Assembly: GCA_964526225.1 (NCBI GenBank)
Contig: CAZGLL010000006.1
Location: 4,633 to 68,632, forward strand
Reading direction: 5' to 3'
DNA: 64,000 bases
Origin: DRYM01 sp964526225
Lineage (GTDB): Archaea; Thermoproteota; Thermoprotei_A; EX4484-217-1
Shown: positions 53,547 to 62,402 of the stretch, piece by piece
Numbering within the stretch: position 1 is the first letter of the stretch
Layout of the letters: the number at the start of each line of letters is the position of its first letter
Translations under genes and position numbers: made by a program
The notes under the pieces: generated by a model
Told to the model about the DNA's origin: nothing
What the model saw: the letters and a program-made list of their open reading frames with translations, nothing else
Database searches by the model: none

Positions 53547-53860
53547 CTATTGATTATACATAATTTTTTGATTTCAATAATATAAAAACCTTGTTATATG
53601 GTTATTATAAGAGCCTTGTTTGGCTTAACTAATAGAACAAAGCATTAAAACCTATTGTAACATCAGCTATTAGTGCTTAATTCTATTTGAATACACCAAG
53701 TAATAAAATACCCTATAATTAAATTATTTATGAATACATTTCAGGTTCTGCACCAATTTACATATTCGTAAATCCTCACGTCCTACCTTTATAAGCTAAA
53801 AATGTTTAAACAAAATACATAATATCCGCATGTAACATATTTAGTTAAGGGAATTATGTA
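53547..53860. other. Divergent intergenic region between NhaC and the guanidino hydrolase
   Basis: 314 bp, very A/T-rich. Candidate TATA elements are near 53570-53590 (minus, for nhaC) and TTTATAAG near 53788-53795 (plus). No tRNA, sRNA or repeat is visible. Confidence 0.4.
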
Positions 53861-54940
53861 ATGTCTGGGCACTCTTTTTATTCTAAAAAGGAAGTTCTCG
53901 AAATAGTTTATAAATATACTGAAAACAGAAAGGTACCAGCTCATCCACTTCCCTTATCGTATCTTGATGAGTTAGAAGTTATTTGGGGAAAACGTTGGGG
54001 AGCTCAATCTGAGATAGGGAAGCTAAGGGAGGTTATGGTAATTAGACCAGGCGATGAAGTAGCTCCCCCAGAGGAAGACCTTGTTTTCTACCAATTTGAG
54101 AAAAGAGTAGATGTTGAAAAAGTTAAGAGAGAATTTGAGGGTTTAATTGAAGCCATGCAGAAAGAAAATATTAAGGTTTACGATATCAGAGAGCTTTTAA
54201 GAACCGAAATGGATATTGATGAATGGATGCTTAAAGAACCATATGGTCTCCCCCATGCTAGGTTTGGTGGTCCAGGGGCTAGAGATGTAGGGTTAGTGGT
54301 TAATGGAGGAGCAATTATAGGTAGAATGTCTCTCCCATATAGACGGGGAGAAGAGTATGTTACGATGAAAGCATTAGCTAAATTGGGGGTACCAATTCTA
54401 TATACAATTAATGGTAACGGTCTATTTGAAGGAGGTAATGTAGTATGGCTTGACCCAAAACATGTTATTATAGGGAAAAGCATCAGAACAAACCAAGAAG
54501 GCATAGACCAAGTTTCATATATTTTGAAACGTTGTGGAGTCGAAGAAATATATGTAGTTCCCATTCCCGGATACCTATATAACACAAAATGGCCTGCTGG
54601 AGGATTTGCCCATCTTGATTGTGTCTTTGGATATGTTGATGACGGTCTAGCCGTTATATATCCTCCCGGTGTACCGTACGAGTTCATCGAGTATTTAAGA
54701 AGCAAAGACATAAATTTAGTTGAAGTACCACCTAATGAAGCGAGATGGTTAGCATGTAATACGTTAGCGTTAGAACCAGGAAAAATTATTCTTCCGCAGG
54801 AGTTTAAAGAAACAATACGTGCTCTTGAAAGAGAAGGAGTTGATATTATCGCAATACCATGGGAAGAGAGCAAATACCTAGGTGGGGGACCGCACTGCTC
54901 AACCCTACCTTTAATAAGAGATCCAGGTCCCAAGCTCTAA
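53861..54940 (+). CDS. Amidinotransferase/arginine-deiminase superfamily hydrolase
   Basis: 359 residues of the guanidino-group modifying fold. Catalytic candidates: E-G-G-N in LFEGGNVVWLDP, His in FAHLDCVFGYVDD and the nucleophile Cys in LGGGPHCSTLPL near residue 350. Substrates in this superfamily are arginine, agmatine, methylarginines or peptidyl-arginine; length and motifs fit a free-arginine-type enzyme better than agmatine deiminase, but I cannot choose. Adjacent to an NhaC transporter in a segment that looks inserted. Confidence 0.8.
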   Translation: MSGHSFYSKKEVLEIVYKYTENRKVPAHPLPLSYLDELEVIWGKRWGAQSEIGKLREVMVIRPGDEVAPPEEDLVFYQFEKRVDVEKVKREFEGLIEAMQKENIKVYDIRELLRTEMDIDEWMLKEPYGLPHARFGGPGARDVGLVVNGGAIIGRMSLPYRRGEEYVTMKALAKLGVPILYTINGNGLFEGGNVVWLDPKHVIIGKSIRTNQEGIDQVSYILKRCGVEEIYVVPIPGYLYNTKWPAGGFAHLDCVFGYVDDGLAVIYPPGVPYEFIEYLRSKDINLVEVPPNEARWLACNTLALEPGKIILPQEFKETIRALEREGVDIIAIPWEESKYLGGGPHCSTLPLIRDPGPKL

Positions 54941-55107
54941 ATATTTTTATCTAAACTATGTTCGAGCTTTTATCATTAATTTTCATCAACTAATTATTAA
55001 AGAAATCTAGAGGTAGTCAAACCCCCTCGTCTCGTATATCTTGTAAGAATACCCCTCATATCGATAAACCCAGTATCAACTAAGTACATTGATTTATTTA
55101 GTAGGCT

Positions 55108-55146
55108 CTGCGACCGAGGTTGAACCCCGCCCGATTATCATAACCT
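55108..55146 (+). pseudogene. Decayed 3' half of tRNA-Gln
   Basis: GCGACCGAGGTTGAACCCCG onward matches the T-arm, acceptor and downstream bases of the tRNA at 50179-50302 (CATAACC follows in both), with several substitutions and a 2-base loss in the T loop. The 54941-55107 stretch before it holds nothing I recognise. Confidence 0.75.
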
Positions 55147-55403
55147 TAGCTTCTTCTTTAATGACATATAAGCTCTTTCAAAAATACCAAGCAAATATAG
55201 TGATTTTAGTTGCAACTTCTGAAGAATTTATTTATCCTTCATAAATTCCCGCATTTTCAGACTTCCATTGCAAAAACATATTAGTAATAGCCTCAGATCC
55301 TCATAAAATCCTCTTCACACCTTTACCTTTCGGAGGGTTTTTCGTAAGAGACGAAGTAGAAGATATGTTCCATAGTAACCTCTTAGAAGCCATTGGTGTT
55401 TAA
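55147..55403 (+). pseudogene. Decayed copy of the PLP decarboxylase gene
   Basis: Matches 50826-51056 of the intact gene with many substitutions (for example TAACCTCAGATCCCCATAAG versus TAGCCTCAGATCCTCATAAA), then jumps over about 350 bp to the last 18 codons, ending at a TAA in the equivalent place. The first 160 codons are missing, the tRNA remnant being joined directly. No open frame persists. Confidence 0.85.
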
Positions 55404-55412
55404 GGTCTTATT

Positions 55413-55760
55413 TCACTCATACTCTCTCCAAGTATAACCACATTTCGTACATCTGTAAAATCTCGTAGGAGGTTCATCAGCAGCCCTAGTCTGCATCATC
55501 CACACATATGCTTCCCTATTACCACATTTAGGGCATTCAACACCTTTAGCAATAGATGCTATTCTAGGCATTTTCACATTCTCATCAATAACCACTATTT
55601 TCTCCTTATCTGTATGTTTTATTTCCTTCCTAATGACATAGGCTGATGCTGTTGAAGATGTTATTTCCTCTTCATATCCGCATCTAGGACATTTAGCATA
55701 GGTCCTTTTATTTTTCCTATGTGGAACCATTATACTACCGCATTTAGGGCAGAATCTCAT
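55413..55760 (-). CDS. tfs: Transcription factor S (TFIIS-like cleavage factor)
   Basis: 115 residues: N-terminal zinc ribbon (CPKCGSIM...CPRCGYEE) and C-terminal TFIIS ribbon (CPKCGNREAYVW...CTKCGYTW) with the Asp-Glu acid pair in RAADEPPTRFY that stimulates RNA polymerase transcript cleavage. The gene is intact; residues about 20-50 are duplicated 4.1 kb away as a non-functional piece. Confidence 0.94.
   Translation of the reverse strand: MRFCPKCGSIMVPHRKNKRTYAKCPRCGYEEEITSSTASAYVIRKEIKHTDKEKIVVIDENVKMPRIASIAKGVECPKCGNREAYVWMMQTRAADEPPTRFYRCTKCGYTWREYE
55613..55702 (+). repeat. Source of the exact 90-bp repeat at 51465-51554
   Basis: Inside tfs; identical in all 90 positions, same orientation. 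Confidence 0.92.
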
Positions 55761-55870
55761 AATGCAGTAACACCTCGCTAATGCTTAGTAACTACTGAGA
55801 CTACATTAGTACGTGTTGTTTTACATAAAGTTTATTGTTTACCCGATAGAGGAACAATATAGCGATAGCT

Positions 55871-57139
55871 ATGGAGTCATGCTTCATTAAAGGCTATAAG
55901 CAAATATACGATGAAGTACATGGCTACATAGAATTTACAGAATCTGAGGAGAAAATAGTCAATAATCCATATTTTCAAAGGTTAAGAAACATAGCACAGC
56001 TTAGTTTAACGTACTACATATATCCTGGAGCATCTCATACACGCTTTAGCCACTCAATAGGAGTAAAGCATGTTTCGGGAAAAATAGGAGAAATTCTTTG
56101 TAAACAAGGTTTCCTTTCACGTGATGAACTTAAGCTAATAAGGCTAGCTGGACTACTACATGATATAGGCCATTACCCGTTTTCACACATTCTCGAACAC
56201 TCCTTTAAGGAACTTGGAGGACTAACCCATGAGGAACTTGGGGAGAAAATAATAACTGAAACTTCTATAAGCGATTCACTAAAGGCTGAAGGATACAGTC
56301 CTAAAGAAATAGCAGATATTGCGAGAGGCAAACATAAAAATAAACTATACAACATGATTTTATCTTCAGATGTTGACGCCGATAGACTAGATTACTTACT
56401 TAGAGATTCAATGCATACAGGAGTAGCCTACGGAAACATCGATGTTGAAAGAATAGTTAATACAATAACCGTTGATAATAATGGAAACCTGGCGGTTCTT
56501 AGGAAAGGATTGGAATCCATAGAAAACCTGTATGTTGCTCGCTTACACATGTACAGAAGCGTTTACATGCATAAGTCAGTTGTAAGTTTCGAACTCATGC
56601 TTTCAAGAGCATACACCATTCTTTATCGGAAAATAGGGTCACAGGAGGGAATAATAGGGCCCAAGGAACTTAATGAAATCCTTAATTCTGAAGAATTCGT
56701 GTTCTTCGATGACCACTATGTACTCAATGTTTTAAGGAAATATAGGAAAGATAGGAGATTAAGTAATGTTGAGAGAAAACTTTTCGAAATGATATTGTTT
56801 AGAAGACCTTTAAAAACGGTTTTCAATGAAAGTAGTTTTTCAAAAGCAGAAATTAAGCGTAAACATCAACAATTAATGGAGTGTTTCAGAAATATAGAAG
56901 ACTCTGATGCAACTAACTCTACAATGGTATACTATGGTGAAATCGAATTCTTCTCTAAAAAGAACGCTATTTCCGTTGTTGATAAGCCAAGGGAAAGCGG
57001 AATTCCCATTTATAATTTAAAAAAGATCACTCTACTTAGCCTACTTCCGACAGTATATGCGGTACTTAGGGTTTACACGTTTCCCGAGAAATCTACCGAA
57101 GTGAAGAACATAATTAGTAATTGTTTCGGAAAATCATAG
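55871..57139 (+). CDS. HD-domain phosphohydrolase (dNTPase-like, COG1078 type)
   Basis: 422 residues. HD metal site in order: H-T-R-F-S-H-S-I-G, LAGLLHDIGHYPFSH and a later S-S-D-V-D-A-D-R-L-D-Y. The start, YDEVHGYIEFTESEEKIVN and PYFQRLRNIAQL, is typical of the dGTPase/SAMHD1-like group of archaeal HD proteins. Substrate unknown; the downstream nucleotide genes suggest nucleotide metabolism. Confidence 0.88.
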   Translation: MESCFIKGYKQIYDEVHGYIEFTESEEKIVNNPYFQRLRNIAQLSLTYYIYPGASHTRFSHSIGVKHVSGKIGEILCKQGFLSRDELKLIRLAGLLHDIGHYPFSHILEHSFKELGGLTHEELGEKIITETSISDSLKAEGYSPKEIADIARGKHKNKLYNMILSSDVDADRLDYLLRDSMHTGVAYGNIDVERIVNTITVDNNGNLAVLRKGLESIENLYVARLHMYRSVYMHKSVVSFELMLSRAYTILYRKIGSQEGIIGPKELNEILNSEEFVFFDDHYVLNVLRKYRKDRRLSNVERKLFEMILFRRPLKTVFNESSFSKAEIKRKHQQLMECFRNIEDSDATNSTMVYYGEIEFFSKKNAISVVDKPRESGIPIYNLKKITLLSLLPTVYAVLRVYTFPEKSTEVKNIISNCFGKS

Positions 57140-57222
57140 GTTAAAGAAAAATATTAGCAAGAATAAAGTAATATATTGCCTCCGTAGAAGTGCTCAATAA
57201 TATCTATTAGGTGTTAGAAATT

Positions 57223-58755
57223 ATGGAAACTACAGGTATGTTATTAGCTGTTAAAGTTCTCGATGTTGATACCGGAAAAGTTAGAACAGTAATTATAAAT
57301 TCTGATGATGCTTCCTTTAAAACCATTAAACCTTACGATAGAGTTAGGATTTCCTTTGGTGATAAGTCAAGAACGGCTATGGTTTTTACATCGAAAACCA
57401 TTGTTAAAAGAGGCTATGTTGCAATACCTAGATCTTTAGCGAATGAGCTAGGGGTTAAGGAGGGAGATAGAGTAGGAGTGAAAGTAATTACGCAACCGCT
57501 TTCTCTAAGCTACATAATTAAGAAACTTAATGGAGAAAAACTTCTTCCCGAAGAAATACGTGCGATAATAAAGGATGTTGTCGACGGTAACCTAGGAGAT
57601 GTAGAAATGGCTGCTTTCCTTTTAGCACAATATTTCCACGGAATGAGCTCTGAAGAACTTGAATCACTAATTAGAGCTATGGTTGATACCGGAGCTAAAA
57701 TCGAGTTTGAAGAACCAGTACATGATGAACATAGTATCGGTGGCGTTCCTGGAAATTCAAAAGTAGCCTTACTAACCGTTTCCACAGTAGCCTCGACAGG
57801 ATTACTAATACCTAAGACAAGCAGCAGAGCAATAACAAGCCCTGCCGGAACCGCAGATACAATGGAGATTTTCGCTCCTGTATCGTTCTCTCCAACAGAA
57901 ATAAAGGAAATAGCTACTAAAACTAAAGGCTTAATCGCATGGGGTGGTGCTTTAGATTTAGCTCCAGCCGATGACATATTCATACATGTTGAGCATAGGT
58001 TAATGATAGATCCGCAAACACAAACGGTCGCTAGTATTTTAGCGAAAAAATTAGCAATGAGCGTATCATACCTCGTAATTGATATTCCTGTAGGTAAGGG
58101 AGCAAAAGTTGAATGTATGGATAAAGCTGAAAAGCTTGCCTCATTATTCCTAGACCAAACAGCTAGACTAGGCATTAAAGCTAAATGCGCTATAACATAT
58201 GGAGGACAGCCAGTAGGTTACTACATAGGGCCAGCGTTGGAAGCTAAAGAAGCCCTAGAATCTATGATCAATAGAAAAGGTCCTGGAAGTCTTATTGAAA
58301 AAGCACTAGGTATTGCTGGTTTACTTTTCGAATTAACGGGTAAAGCGAAAGCGGGAACGGGGCTGGAATATGCTAAGGAACTGTTCTATAAAGGCAAAAC
58401 CTATGAAAAATTTAAGGAAATAGTTGAAGCACAAGGAGGAAATCCAAATGTTAAACCAGACGATTTACCTGTAGGAGATAAAACAATAACTTTCGATGCA
58501 CCAACAGATGCCTATGTAACACATGTTGATAATACAGCAATAACCCTTATAGCTAGAGCAGCAGGAGCACCATTAGATAAGGGAGCTGGTGTTAGAATTC
58601 ATGTTAAAGCCGGAGATAAGGTAAAGAAAGGAGACCCACTATATACAATCTACGCTGAATCATCAACAAAACTATCGCAAGCCTATTCTTTGTCGTTGAA
58701 GCTTAAACCTATAACTCTTGAAGGAATGATTTTAAAGGCAATACCAGAGTACTAG
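57223..58755 (+). CDS. deoA: AMP phosphorylase (pentose bisphosphate pathway)
   Basis: About 510 residues, close to the family's 503. The extra N-terminal domain (KVLDVDTGKVRTVI, about 1-85) that distinguishes archaeal AMPpase from bacterial thymidine phosphorylase is present, followed by the phosphorylase core with S-I-G-G-V-P-G-N-S-K and S-S-R-A-I-T-S-P-A-G-T-A-D. It converts AMP and phosphate to adenine and ribose 1,5-bisphosphate, feeding type III RubisCO pathways. ATG 57223 is chosen with AGGTG 9 nt upstream. Confidence 0.9.
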   Translation: METTGMLLAVKVLDVDTGKVRTVIINSDDASFKTIKPYDRVRISFGDKSRTAMVFTSKTIVKRGYVAIPRSLANELGVKEGDRVGVKVITQPLSLSYIIKKLNGEKLLPEEIRAIIKDVVDGNLGDVEMAAFLLAQYFHGMSSEELESLIRAMVDTGAKIEFEEPVHDEHSIGGVPGNSKVALLTVSTVASTGLLIPKTSSRAITSPAGTADTMEIFAPVSFSPTEIKEIATKTKGLIAWGGALDLAPADDIFIHVEHRLMIDPQTQTVASILAKKLAMSVSYLVIDIPVGKGAKVECMDKAEKLASLFLDQTARLGIKAKCAITYGGQPVGYYIGPALEAKEALESMINRKGPGSLIEKALGIAGLLFELTGKAKAGTGLEYAKELFYKGKTYEKFKEIVEAQGGNPNVKPDDLPVGDKTITFDAPTDAYVTHVDNTAITLIARAAGAPLDKGAGVRIHVKAGDKVKKGDPLYTIYAESSTKLSQAYSLSLKLKPITLEGMILKAIPEY

Positions 58756-59309
58756 AGAGACACTTTTTTCAACAAAAATATTTTACCGTCACTTGCCGCA
58801 ATAACTTCCACATCACGGTTAACATAAGCCCAACCTACTGTTGCACAAACAATGGCATCTAAAATGTCTTTACTTAGTTTTTCCAAAACAACATCACCTA
58901 GGTTAATGTATTTTGAAAGAGCATCCTTGACACTATTTAATCCTGTGTTTTTAAGTGCGCTTCTAGGATGTGTTTCTAAGACTTTTATCCCCCTTTTCTC
59001 ACAGTAATCCTTAATCTTTAATGCTCTAAAAACAAGCTTTCTCATACCCTTCCAACTTGGAGGAAGCACTTTAAATCCTCTCTTAATCATTTCCCTATCA
59101 ACTTCCCTAAACCCCTTGGACATAGAGAGCGGAGCATCTATTACAACAACTTGGGGTTTAAGCTTTCTAACAATGTACTCAATTTCCTCATCACCGTGGA
59201 CTATTCCGTATTCTACAAGAACACCGTCTATAACTATAGCGTAACCTGTGGGGTTCTTAGGGGATCCTGAAAGGTCAAGACCTAGAATTCTCCATTCCCT
59301 AAACATCAT
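58752..59309 (-). CDS. DUF429 family protein (RNase H-like fold)
   Basis: 185 residues. It begins with I-L-G-L-D-L-S-G-S-P-K-N-P-T-G-Y-A and continues VVVIDAPLS and DILDAIVCATVG, the acidic positions of the DUF429 predicted nuclease family. It overlaps the HAD gene by 11 bp and AMP phosphorylase convergently by 4 bp. Confidence 0.83.
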   Translation of the reverse strand: MMFREWRILGLDLSGSPKNPTGYAIVIDGVLVEYGIVHGDEEIEYIVRKLKPQVVVIDAPLSMSKGFREVDREMIKRGFKVLPPSWKGMRKLVFRALKIKDYCEKRGIKVLETHPRSALKNTGLNSVKDALSKYINLGDVVLEKLSKDILDAIVCATVGWAYVNRDVEVIAASDGKIFLLKKVSL

Positions 59310-59808
59310 GCTTCCCCAACATTTTTTCTAAGATGTGCTTTAAATCATAAAAGTCTTTGACGTCAACGTTCATTTGGATAAAAACTACATCTCCAATTTC
59401 CTTAAGCACTTCGTTTAAGTGCGTTTTTCTATCATCAACATAAACTATTTCACATGGTTCAACTGTTAACTTATACTTTTCAAAAGCTTTCTTCATCATT
59501 TTACCTTTGTGAGGATGGAATTCAATACAATGGCCATCAAAGAGCTCGTATATTCCAAATGCTTTCAATGCTTCATAAGCTATTTCGGGGATGTTCCAGC
59601 TTAAACTGTAAACCTTCAATCCAACGCTCTTAGCCCATTTTAAGAACTCTATAACGCCCGGTTTTAGCTTCACAAGAGAACCTTCACTATCAATTATTTC
59701 GAAATCACTTACCCTTTTAAATGGTGGTTTATGCAATGAAATATCGTGAGAAGACCATACTGTTCCGTCTAGGTCTAAGAATACCACTTTTGGCGAACAT
59801 TTAACCAT
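59299..59808 (-). CDS. HAD phosphatase, MDP-1 (magnesium-dependent phosphatase) type
   Basis: 169 residues: catalytic V-F-L-D-L-D-G-T-V-W, motif II Y-S-L-S-W-N, Lys in HPHKGKMM and motif IV IVYVDDRKTH. MDP-1 proteins act on protein tyrosine or sugar phosphates; substrate unknown. Overlaps the HD gene upstream by 8 bp, so it is translationally coupled in a three-gene operon. Confidence 0.82.
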   Translation of the reverse strand: MVKCSPKVVFLDLDGTVWSSHDISLHKPPFKRVSDFEIIDSEGSLVKLKPGVIEFLKWAKSVGLKVYSLSWNIPEIAYEALKAFGIYELFDGHCIEFHPHKGKMMKKAFEKYKLTVEPCEIVYVDDRKTHLNEVLKEIGDVVFIQMNVDVKDFYDLKHILEKMLGKHDV

Positions 59809-60367
59809 AAGCTTCCCTCGATTTTGAAATTATTTCATTGACTTCGTCTGCTATTTTGGATAGAGGTTCGTTCTTAATAAGTTCCTTAATTTCCTTCAGT
59901 GTGTTATTGATTATCTCTTCTACTCTAGAATATCCGTTGGCTAAATATCTTTTACCTTGAATATGGGTTGCAAGTATTTCAGCTAACCTCGCAACTTTAG
60001 CTTCATAAGTTTTTAACTCATTAAATTCCCTAACTAGGCTAGCTATTTCGCCGCCAAAAGCTTCTGTAGAAACTTTTTCCTCAAAATCCCTTGTCCTAAC
60101 TATAGCGTCTTTTACATACTTAACAATGTCCCCTGTAATAGCCTCCGGTAAATCATGAAATAACGCAAGCACCGCTGCCTTATTAATATTAATATTTACA
60201 CCCTTATCTCTAAGCTTACTAGCTAAATAAAAAGCTAAAATCGACGCTTCAAAAGAATGCCCAGCTACAGTTTCCCCTATAGATGCCGGGATTCCGCGAA
60301 GCATCCAACCAGTTCTAACAGTGTTCTTTACTGCTTCAAGAGACTTAAGTAGTGTTTCAATACCCAT
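59801..60367 (-). CDS. HD-domain hydrolase (YfbR/HDDC2-like 5'-nucleotidase type)
   Basis: 188 residues: the HD site is V-A-G-H-S-F-E-A (first His), ALFHDLPEAITGDI (His-Asp), and a later acidic residue, as in the YfbR/HDDC2 family of deoxynucleoside 5'-monophosphatases. First gene of the operon with MDP-1 and DUF429. Confidence 0.83.
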   Translation of the reverse strand: MGIETLLKSLEAVKNTVRTGWMLRGIPASIGETVAGHSFEASILAFYLASKLRDKGVNININKAAVLALFHDLPEAITGDIVKYVKDAIVRTRDFEEKVSTEAFGGEIASLVREFNELKTYEAKVARLAEILATHIQGKRYLANGYSRVEEIINNTLKEIKELIKNEPLSKIADEVNEIISKSREAYG

Positions 60368-60523
60368 TAAATTACCCCCTATTGTACCGTTTACCTTTTA
60401 ATAACACTATCTATTAATGATTACGATTTTAATATCTGTAACAATGTTTAGAAATAATTTATATAGTCTAGAAGGTTTCTTAAACAACAACATTACACGA
60501 TAAAGGCATAGGTGATTTCAATT

Positions 60524-60899
60524 TTGAATAAGCGTAAGGCTATATTGCTTGCTTCAGCCCTAGCCTTCTTTTAATACTCGCTTTAGTTCCTTTAACAATA
60601 GCTTACTTAAGCATACATCCAAATGGCTAAAATACAAGTATGAATTACCAGAGCTCCTAGGAAGTACGGTTAGCTTCTGGGGCAAAGTATTTACAGGAGC
60701 AAATGGTAATTTTGAACCAGCGAACATAAGGAACATAGATAAACCACTGATTTTAATTGTTAGTTGAAAAGACCCTCTTGTAACAGTAGAGGAAGCTAAA
60801 AATATGGCTGAAAAGAGCTCATACTCGAAACTTTTAATTGTTAAGGGAGCAGGACATGCGGAATCACTTTACGTTCTTGGTTTAGAAAAACTACGCTAA
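60524..60899 (+). pseudogene. Decayed alpha/beta hydrolase
   Basis: TTG 60524 has a good Shine-Dalgarno (AGGTGATT at 60510) and reads N-K-R-K-A-I-L-L-A-S-A-L-A-F, then changes frame into LLLILALVPLTIAY, then again into WLKYKYELPELLGSTVSFWG, and finally IDKPLILIVS-stop-KDPLVTVEEAKNMA...VKGAGHAES. The last block is the end of an alpha/beta hydrolase (catalytic Asp and His). The middle with the nucleophile is deleted: about 120 codons remain of a normal 270-300. The bases around it (60368-60523, 60900-61113) show nothing else. Confidence 0.78.
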
Positions 60900-61113
60900 T
60901 AGCGTCTTAGAAGTAACTAGCTTTGCAATTAATGTTTAAGAGAAGAGATTGATAAGAAAGTTAATAGGAAATTCTTAACATCTTACCATGAACAACATTG
61001 ATAAGATTTAGCAATATTTTATTTTTTAGCTTTCAAGAATTCTTATGAAGCATTATTTTCAGAAATTCAATAATATGTGCTGTGTTTTCATTTGTAGCAT
61101 AGGGGTTATTGTT

Positions 61114-61983
61114 ATGAAGCTTAGGTTGGATTGTGTTGCATGTATAGTTAAGCAGGCACTTAAAGCGGCTAGATTAGCGACTAGTGATCCTAAGATACAG
61201 GAGGAAGTATTGCGTTGGGTTATGCGTCGCTTAACCGAAATATCATGGGCTGGTACTCCATCACAACTCGTTAGAACAACAAGGGTTGCTGAATTAATTG
61301 AGAAGTTAACAGGCATTGACGACCCATATAGGGAACTCAAAAAGGCAAGCAACGATGAGGCTCTAGCAATAGTGGAAGATGTTAGGTCTCTAATAGTTTC
61401 ACATAAGGATCCATTAAGAGCTGCTGTTAAGGTGGCTATAGCGGGAAACATAATCGATTATGTTGCTGTTGAAACATATAATTTAAGAGAAACCATCGAG
61501 AAGGTCGTGAAGCAAAAACCTGCCATAGATGATTATGAGAGGCTAAGGAGTGAAGTGCTAAGTGCAGAAACTCTCCTATACTTCGCTGACAATGCGGGGG
61601 AAATAGTTTTCGACAAGCTTCTAATAGAGGAAATAATTATATTTAGAGGAAAACCCTTCAGAAAAATATCCTTTGTCGTTAAGGGAGGACCAACACTTAA
61701 TGATGCAACAATAGAGGACACACTTTACATAGGCCTAGATAAGTTACCGAACATAGAGTTCAGGAAAGTGTCAAGCGGTAAACCTGGTACAGGGCCTGAA
61801 CCAACCTCACCTGAAGTACTATCGTGGATAAGGAATCATGACCTAGTAATTTCTAAGGGACAAGGGAACTATGAGGACTTAAGTGATATAAAGGGGATAT
61901 ACTTCCTCCTCATGGCTAAATGCCCAGTAGTAGCTGAAGACTTAGGAGTTAAAGTAGGCGATATAGTCATTAAGCGAGGATAG
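61114..61983 (+). CDS. DUF89/ARMT1-like metal-dependent phosphatase
   Basis: About 289 residues with the archaeal DUF89 pattern: N-terminal L-R-L-D-C-V-A-C-I-V-K-Q-A, then LLYFADNAGEIVFDKLLIEE (metal-binding Asp/Asn), FVVKGGPTLNDATIEDT, and LVISKGQGNYEDL. Family members are metal-dependent phosphatases thought to remove damaged sugar phosphates. ATG 61114 is used with AGGGGTT upstream; the 61045 reading adds an unrelated N-terminus. Confidence 0.85.
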   Translation: MKLRLDCVACIVKQALKAARLATSDPKIQEEVLRWVMRRLTEISWAGTPSQLVRTTRVAELIEKLTGIDDPYRELKKASNDEALAIVEDVRSLIVSHKDPLRAAVKVAIAGNIIDYVAVETYNLRETIEKVVKQKPAIDDYERLRSEVLSAETLLYFADNAGEIVFDKLLIEEIIIFRGKPFRKISFVVKGGPTLNDATIEDTLYIGLDKLPNIEFRKVSSGKPGTGPEPTSPEVLSWIRNHDLVISKGQGNYEDLSDIKGIYFLLMAKCPVVAEDLGVKVGDIVIKRG

Positions 61984-62402
61984 TCTAACGAATAAATTTC
62001 AAAGAACAAAGCCTGTTCGACTTAAACTTGTACAATAAACTCTCAACAAAAAGCTTAGTTAACCTAAGGCTTTACTCTTTTCAGAAATCATTTGATTTTA
62101 TTGTGGTAGGACTGCAAGAATTTGAACCCCCGGATCATAGGGGATCCTGCGATATAGCAGATGCTACATAGTCTTGATATAGCTGATATAATAAGGAAGC
62201 ATATCTAAACTCCTGGCTGAATTCAATCTAGTTATTAGCTCATGGATGATATAACAGCAACTGCTAACAAGTTTCACTTGAAATACTTCAATAAAATTAT
62301 TGAAGAGGTTAAACTAGGTAATCTAAAATTTAAAGATTTACACAAGTATCTTAACGATAAGCTATATTTGCCTTAAGTTTTTATTGTATCGTGGGTATTA
62401 AT
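61984..62402. other. Intergenic stretch with a tRNA-like fragment and a small ORF
   Basis: 420 bp without a convincing gene. It contains a tRNA-like fragment (62104-62160, minus) and a 44-codon frame (62242-62376, plus; LKYFNKIIEEVKLGNLKFKD) of unknown family that may be a decayed partner of the following gene pair. Confidence 0.35.
62104..62160 (-). pseudogene. Degenerate type II tRNA 3' fragment
   Basis: Minus strand: TCTGC.TATATC.GCAGG, variable arm GGATC-CCCTAT-GATCC, GGGGG TTCAAAT and a final CCA, but the T stem and acceptor no longer pair. Looks like a broken Leu/Ser-type tRNA, possibly an attachment-site remnant. Confidence 0.35.

Noticed and set aside
54178..54933. Long minus-strand ORF (251 codons) under the guanidino hydrolase gene
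   Set aside because: Proline/serine-rich translation without family resemblance; the plus-strand gene has all catalytic motifs.
57510..58175. Antisense ORF in AMP phosphorylase
   Set aside because: Shadow of the real gene; no motif and no ribosome-binding site.
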